A stretch of DNA of 64,000 bases from Balanoglossus misakiensis (lineage: Eukaryota > Hemichordata): NCBI GenBank assembly GCA_040954595.2, contig CM082584.2, positions 7,192,001 through 7,256,000 of the forward strand. The letters run 5' to 3'. Made by a program: the position numbers and the translations under genes. Shown here one piece after another: positions 60,801 to 64,000 of this stretch. Positions within the stretch are counted from its first letter, which is position 1, and each line of letters begins with the position of its first letter. The notes under the pieces are model-generated. The model worked only from the letters and a program-made list of their open reading frames with translations. It had not been told where the DNA came from and ran no database searches.

Positions 60801-62245
60801 TGACGGCGGGCTTAGAATGCTGTAATTGTAATCGTATACGAGACAGAAGTTTGCGACATATATTATCCAGTTACAGCGTGTATAGGGTCCAATCTCAGAC
60901 AGCAAGGATTGGCACCTGGTATTTACTGACAACAAGACTCCAGAGTGTTGTCAGCCAGGCCAGCCAAGTCTGGTATTCGTGGGGGATTCAAGTGTGCGAG
61001 AGCCTGCAAGCTCTGACATTAACTCCGAGTTAATTAGTTGTAATTATCGGCCAATTATGGCACATTATCTGGGAGGGCTGTGAAAGTAATGAGATCTCAG
61101 CTGTCAAGCAGATAGCCACAGGGAAACAGATCTATGGTTACAGTTTACACTCCACAGACCTGAATGATTGTACATGTTCAAAACTGTCCCCCGCTGTTAT
61201 GCAAGTACGTGTTGTGCAGTTTTTAAAACTTTGATGTCAGAAAAGTCCATGCGATCTTTTAAATGACAATGCCAGAACACTTTCCACTGAACACAAGATC
61301 CACTTCTGAAACGGCACTCGAACAGGTGGTTGTGTGCCATTCATGTGCATGTAAGTGCACTTGACCACCAACAATTAAACTTGACATTTTCATTATGAAG
61401 TTTCACACTCATCTGGGTGTCTATACATTCCGCAAAGAAGATACAGACACGTTCAGAATACACACACAGCTCTTTAAAGTCCTTTTTACGGGCGTTGCAC
61501 TGATTGTTCACGATTTAAGTATTTTGAGAACATTTACCGTCATTGATAGATAACTGCCCACTGGGGGTTACCGGTAATTGCCGAGACAATAGTGGGCCAT
61601 TTAGCGGGGCCACGTTTTTCCATTCGCCAGAGGTTCTCTTCCATTATCCTGAGAAATTAAACTTTCATGCCTACCTCACAGAGCCAGCCTGAGTGAATTA
61701 ATTTTTCAAACATGACCCAAGGTGAATTGTTCTCCACTATTTAACATTGTCAAGTAACATGCCTCAATTGTTGCTGTGATTCTCAGGCAGCGAAAAGTCA
61801 AAACAACTATTAGTATTACAATCAAGCCGTGGTGTTGTAAATTAAAAAAAAAGCACAGTTATACTGCTAAGTGAATTGCTGCAGGTACATTCAGTTGTGG
61901 TGCAAATGTCTCATCACCAAATCGTTCAATTCGCCGATACGCCACTTTCTCTCTAAAAATAGCCAAAGATGACCGACGCGAGTCCTTCGAGGAGCCTATT
62001 GAAATGCTACACAACAGAATAACATTCCACCGTCGTGAACCAAGCGTTCCGCAGTGTGGGAACTGTTCCTGGCCAACTTCAGCATTCCGGACCAGCATTT
62101 AGGGGTTTAAAATCACAGATACTCCCTTCAAATCTCGTAATATTTTGATGGGAGCGACTCAACCTTCCAACTCAAGGAAACAAGCCAGCTTTACCTTCAT
62201 AGGAGATTTCACGAATGGCGGAACACAAAAGACCTTCAGAGCCAT
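50073..62245 (-). CDS. unrecognised, mostly disordered Ser/Pro-rich protein with a PP1-docking motif (eight coding exons)
   Basis: Joining the exons listed below gives 2,739 bases and 912 residues with all phases matching. The first 80 residues look ordered, with SKYRYHPPRS and ISQLVDLDFPETRAINDLSA. The rest is Ser, Pro and charged, with a PPPPPPATPPG run and a final helical segment (SDELSQLRRQIKSDLQQTQ). KTVRF at residues 837-841 fits the RVxF consensus for binding protein phosphatase 1, and is followed by ADE as in several PP1 regulators. No signal peptide or membrane segment was seen. I do not recognise the family; a cytoskeletal or signalling scaffold is a guess. Confidence 0.8.
52036..52195 (-). 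CDS. 912-residue protein, exon 7
   Basis: ASSENGYMKQPETRNGV, CWNDQVSRPTAKVVEALKP and QPKPQKV. Acceptor tttttcag, donor GTGAGT, exit phase 0. Confidence 0.82.
52323..52470. repeat. degenerate tandem units, probably an old transposon end
   Basis: Two related units contain ggaca-(t/c)c-ctctattaaggacag and a following agatttt tract. Such units resemble interspersed repeats I associate with marine invertebrate genomes; no precise family can be named. Confidence 0.35.
52576..52711 (-). CDS. 912-residue protein, exon 6
   Basis: KDVSYKIEGSVGDKVAQQVK and RIGINGMVPGEGNAVTRSR, which may form beta strands. Entry phase 1, exit phase 2; GTACGT donor. Confidence 0.8.
54602..54770. mobile_element. foldback element with 76-base arms
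   Basis: Two arms of about 76 bases (54602-54677 and 54694-54770) are imperfect reverse complements around a 16-base loop. The best part is gagtaaaaactc beside ccaaaatgaata. It lies in the intron between exons 5 and 6 of the minus-strand gene, so the transcript can form a long hairpin. No coding capacity. Confidence 0.8.
54808..55131 (-). CDS. 912-residue protein, exon 5
   Basis: EARHRMSSASSSRSAKVPR, then a basic region and a glycine-rich SFSGGGGGSTKHGR segment. The acceptor is actcacag and the donor GTAATT. 324 bases, frame-preserving if skipped. Confidence 0.82.
55693..55767 (-). CDS. 912-residue protein, exon 4
   Basis: RRPCTPEGNRTRVISTAKV and RPFTA, in phase with both neighbours. 75 bases, so skipping keeps the frame. 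Confidence 0.78.
56292..56362 (-). CDS. 912-residue protein, exon 3
   Basis: TVSSAPPARGRTVITPRS and TALSK; basic and Pro-rich. 71 bases between a ttttggcag acceptor and a GTAAGA donor. Confidence 0.78.
58116..58137. repeat. C6-T-C15 homopolymer tract
   Basis: A run of C interrupted by a single T, 53 bases from the exon 2 donor of the minus-strand gene, on the intron side. Confidence 0.95.
58190..58374 (-). CDS. 912-residue protein, exon 2
   Basis: It encodes NRSLGDLESKYRYHPPRS and the region to QIQYTYKKAT. The acceptor is ttgtcacag and the donor GTAAGA. It is the most ordered-looking part of the protein. Exit phase 2. Confidence 0.82.
58375..62194 (-). other. first intron of the 912-residue protein gene
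   Basis: It contains a CpG-rich stretch (about 59850-60090) with two minus-strand donors (GTGAGG after 59848, GTAAGT after 59869) that may be an alternative non-coding first exon. It also has a 219-codon minus-strand open frame at 60098-60757 of unknown meaning. Nothing else is recognised. Confidence 0.4.
59869..60090 (-). promoter_or_regulatory. CpG-rich candidate alternative first exon
   Basis: Higher CpG than its surroundings and a strong GTAAGT donor. The frame that would join exon 2 is open only back to a TGA and has no ATG, so it would be a leader. Confidence 0.3.
62195..62245 (-). CDS. candidate first coding exon of the 912-residue protein
   Basis: Reading from ATG at 62245 gives MALKVFCVPPFVKSPMK, then a GTAAAG donor at phase 0, which fits the phase-0 start of the next exon. 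The ATG has G at +4 and is the first after an in-frame TGA 18 bases upstream. No better phase-matched start was found between 58375 and 64000, but the intron is 3.8 kb, so another start is possible. Confidence 0.5.
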
Positions 62246-64000
62246 CAAAACAAAGTTGTAAACTCAACGCGAGATTAGAGTCATTAACTTGTGAATACTT
62301 ACTGATCATCAAGGCCATGGTCTAGTCCTTAATAAATGCTCAAAGACGGGCCTGTGTTATTTTCAAAAGAATTGATCAAAATTCAACAAAATGTCCTCCC
62401 TTGCGCGAGTTATTTCTTCTCTGTCGCTTGTGTGCGACCAATCGACCACACTGACCACATCTTCCCCTCTCTCCCTCGTGCTGACAAACACTAAAAAGCC
62501 AGCGAGTGTATTCTTCCGGCACAAATGAATCGGAATGATAATCCGCCCGGCCATCAATAACCCCGCAAAACAATCAATAACCGCCCGCCCTCTTATTGTC
62601 CTTTAACAGTTACTGAATCATCGCCATGGCGACTGCACACACACCCCACCTCAGAGGCGCACTGTCGTAAAGGCATTGTCTGCGATTTTTATTTTAGAAA
62701 AAAAAAAGCAACGCAGCAGAGCTTTACGGGAGGTAAACATCTCTCTCGATCACAATGACGGCTTTTTAGTCTCTGTCTGCGGAGAAATGTTGCCGATGCA
62801 ACCAGGAGATCTTTGTGTCACCCTGACAGATTCCCGCAGACAATGACGGGCCAGAGCCCATCTGTGCTCGGCCGTTTGTCCTGTAAAGTCAACCAAACGT
62901 ACAACGCAGTCGTTGCAACAATGCAGGCATTGTGGCCGTGTTGTCATTGCAATGATAACCGCTGAACAAAAAAAGTTGAAAAAGTGACGACAAGCAAACG
63001 ATCATGTAATCATTGCACGAATTTCAATTACCTGTCCTTTGAAAATCTAGTCGAATACCCACTGTCTGTGGCTTTAGATTTGCATTCATACTTATCAGAC
63101 CACAGATCCAATCAGATTTAGGGGGATTTACCTAATAGTATGTCACTGAAAGGGAGCAATTATATTCCATAACCTGTTGGATGACAAAACGATTTAGGTC
63201 GTAATCTGGACATTTCGAATAAACTGTGCCCACTGCATTCTGTTCAATAACAAATGGTCTGTCACAGCCTTTGCTGCTTTGTGCTAGCTCTTTTAAGGTT
63301 TCAACTTTTCTTGATTTATTTGCTGTGTTTATTAAAATTTATGGCACGTATTGTCTGAAATTGATACAGAGATCAGCTCATTAAAGGGATGGTCTCGTAA
63401 AAACCATGTCAGCTTTGTATATGTATACTCTCTATTTTGGGGCTTTATGTTTTTTGCTGGTAATCTGTACAGTTTGGTGTGCCATAATAGCTTCATTCTG
63501 CAGATTATATAGATTGTTTTTTTTTACCAATAAACTTGAACTTGAAGAAACAAAGCCCATCTTGACGCACAGCCAAGTTCAAGGTGTACCAGCTTTGTCG
63601 CAATGTATCCAACAACTTGTTTTGGACAAGTAAGACCATTCTGACGAATTCTAGATTACTTGTTTCAAAACCACCCAGGTTTTCCATGCTGTTGTTGTTT
63701 TTAGTCAGCTTACTGAGAAATACCTTTGACCGAATGCAAACAAACAAACAAAGCCCCAAAGACTACTGAATCGACGGCAAGTCAAACCACCAAATACACA
63801 CAGTCAACAGACCCCAAACACTGCATTCATGAACGCCAGACGTCCCCACCACAATGATGTCGAGCAAAGATCTGGACATTCCAACCAAAGCGTTCTGGAA
63901 CTCCTAGCAGTGACCGACCAGCGGTAAGATGGCTGTCTGCGGTGGACTGAACAAAAACTGACCACACATACCTGTCACACACCTCCGTCAACCAGCGACA
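62246..64000. other. upstream region of the minus-strand gene
   Basis: The region has moderate CpG at 62400-62950, a good start-like context (gaccATGG) with a GTAAGT donor near 62296-62316, and an exon-like end with a GTATGT donor near 63972. Neither has a phase that joins the known exons directly. No other gene is recognised. Confidence 0.35.

Noticed and set aside
1-64000. CRISPR arrays, operons, tRNA or rRNA genes
   Set aside because: No regularly spaced direct repeats, no bacterial gene organisation and no tRNA B-box with a matching A-box were seen; the window is animal nuclear DNA.
63968-64000. Exon-like end with GTATGT donor at the right edge (minus strand)
   Set aside because: The phase does not join the known exons; too little sequence to judge.

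Overview
The window is nuclear DNA of an intron-rich, AT-rich animal genome. Exons are short, splice sites are canonical GT-AG, the word TACATGTA and its variants are common, G/C homopolymers reach 15 bases, and several short inverted-repeat transposons end in TTAA or TA. An invertebrate deuterostome (lancelet or hemichordate) fits best, but this is inferred from style and gene content; a spiralian is not excluded.

Layout. (1) 1-8.8 kb, minus strand: the first coding exon of a typical 2-Cys peroxiredoxin (2361-2466) with a spliced 5' leader. The rest of that gene lies left of the window, and CpG-rich candidate leader exons lie to its right. (2) 8.8-30.4 kb: no recognisable protein gene. It holds short transposons, microsatellites and a few CpG-rich candidate first exons. 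(3) 30.5-45.2 kb, plus strand: a complete latrophilin (ADGRL-type adhesion GPCR) of 24 default coding exons and 1,210 residues. The order is signal peptide, SUEL/rhamnose-binding lectin, EGF, Ser/Thr/Pro stalk, HormR, GAIN with GPS, 7TM, cytoplasmic tail, and a C-terminal PDZ ligand ETFV. (4) 45.2-50.1 kb: the convergent 3' regions of two genes. (5) 50.1-62.2 kb, minus strand: an eight-exon gene for a 912-residue, mostly disordered Ser/Pro-rich protein that I do not recognise, with a perfect PP1-docking motif KTVRF. (6) 62.2-64 kb: its upstream region.

The main discovery is in the latrophilin. The second half of the lectin domain exists as two tandem alternative exons, 33327-33442 and 34009-34121. 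They share all four cysteines, align without gaps over 34 residues and have the same phases. Using both or neither gives an early stop, so splicing should be mutually exclusive. The first copy has two UGCAUG (RBFOX-type) motifs just upstream. The second has a pyrimidine-rich run of over 100 bases upstream and a short transposon starting 10 bases after its donor. Two more unannotated in-frame microexons (36 and 30 nt) fall exactly in intracellular loop 3. Together these suggest a receptor whose ligand-binding surface and G-protein-coupling loop are both switched by splicing.
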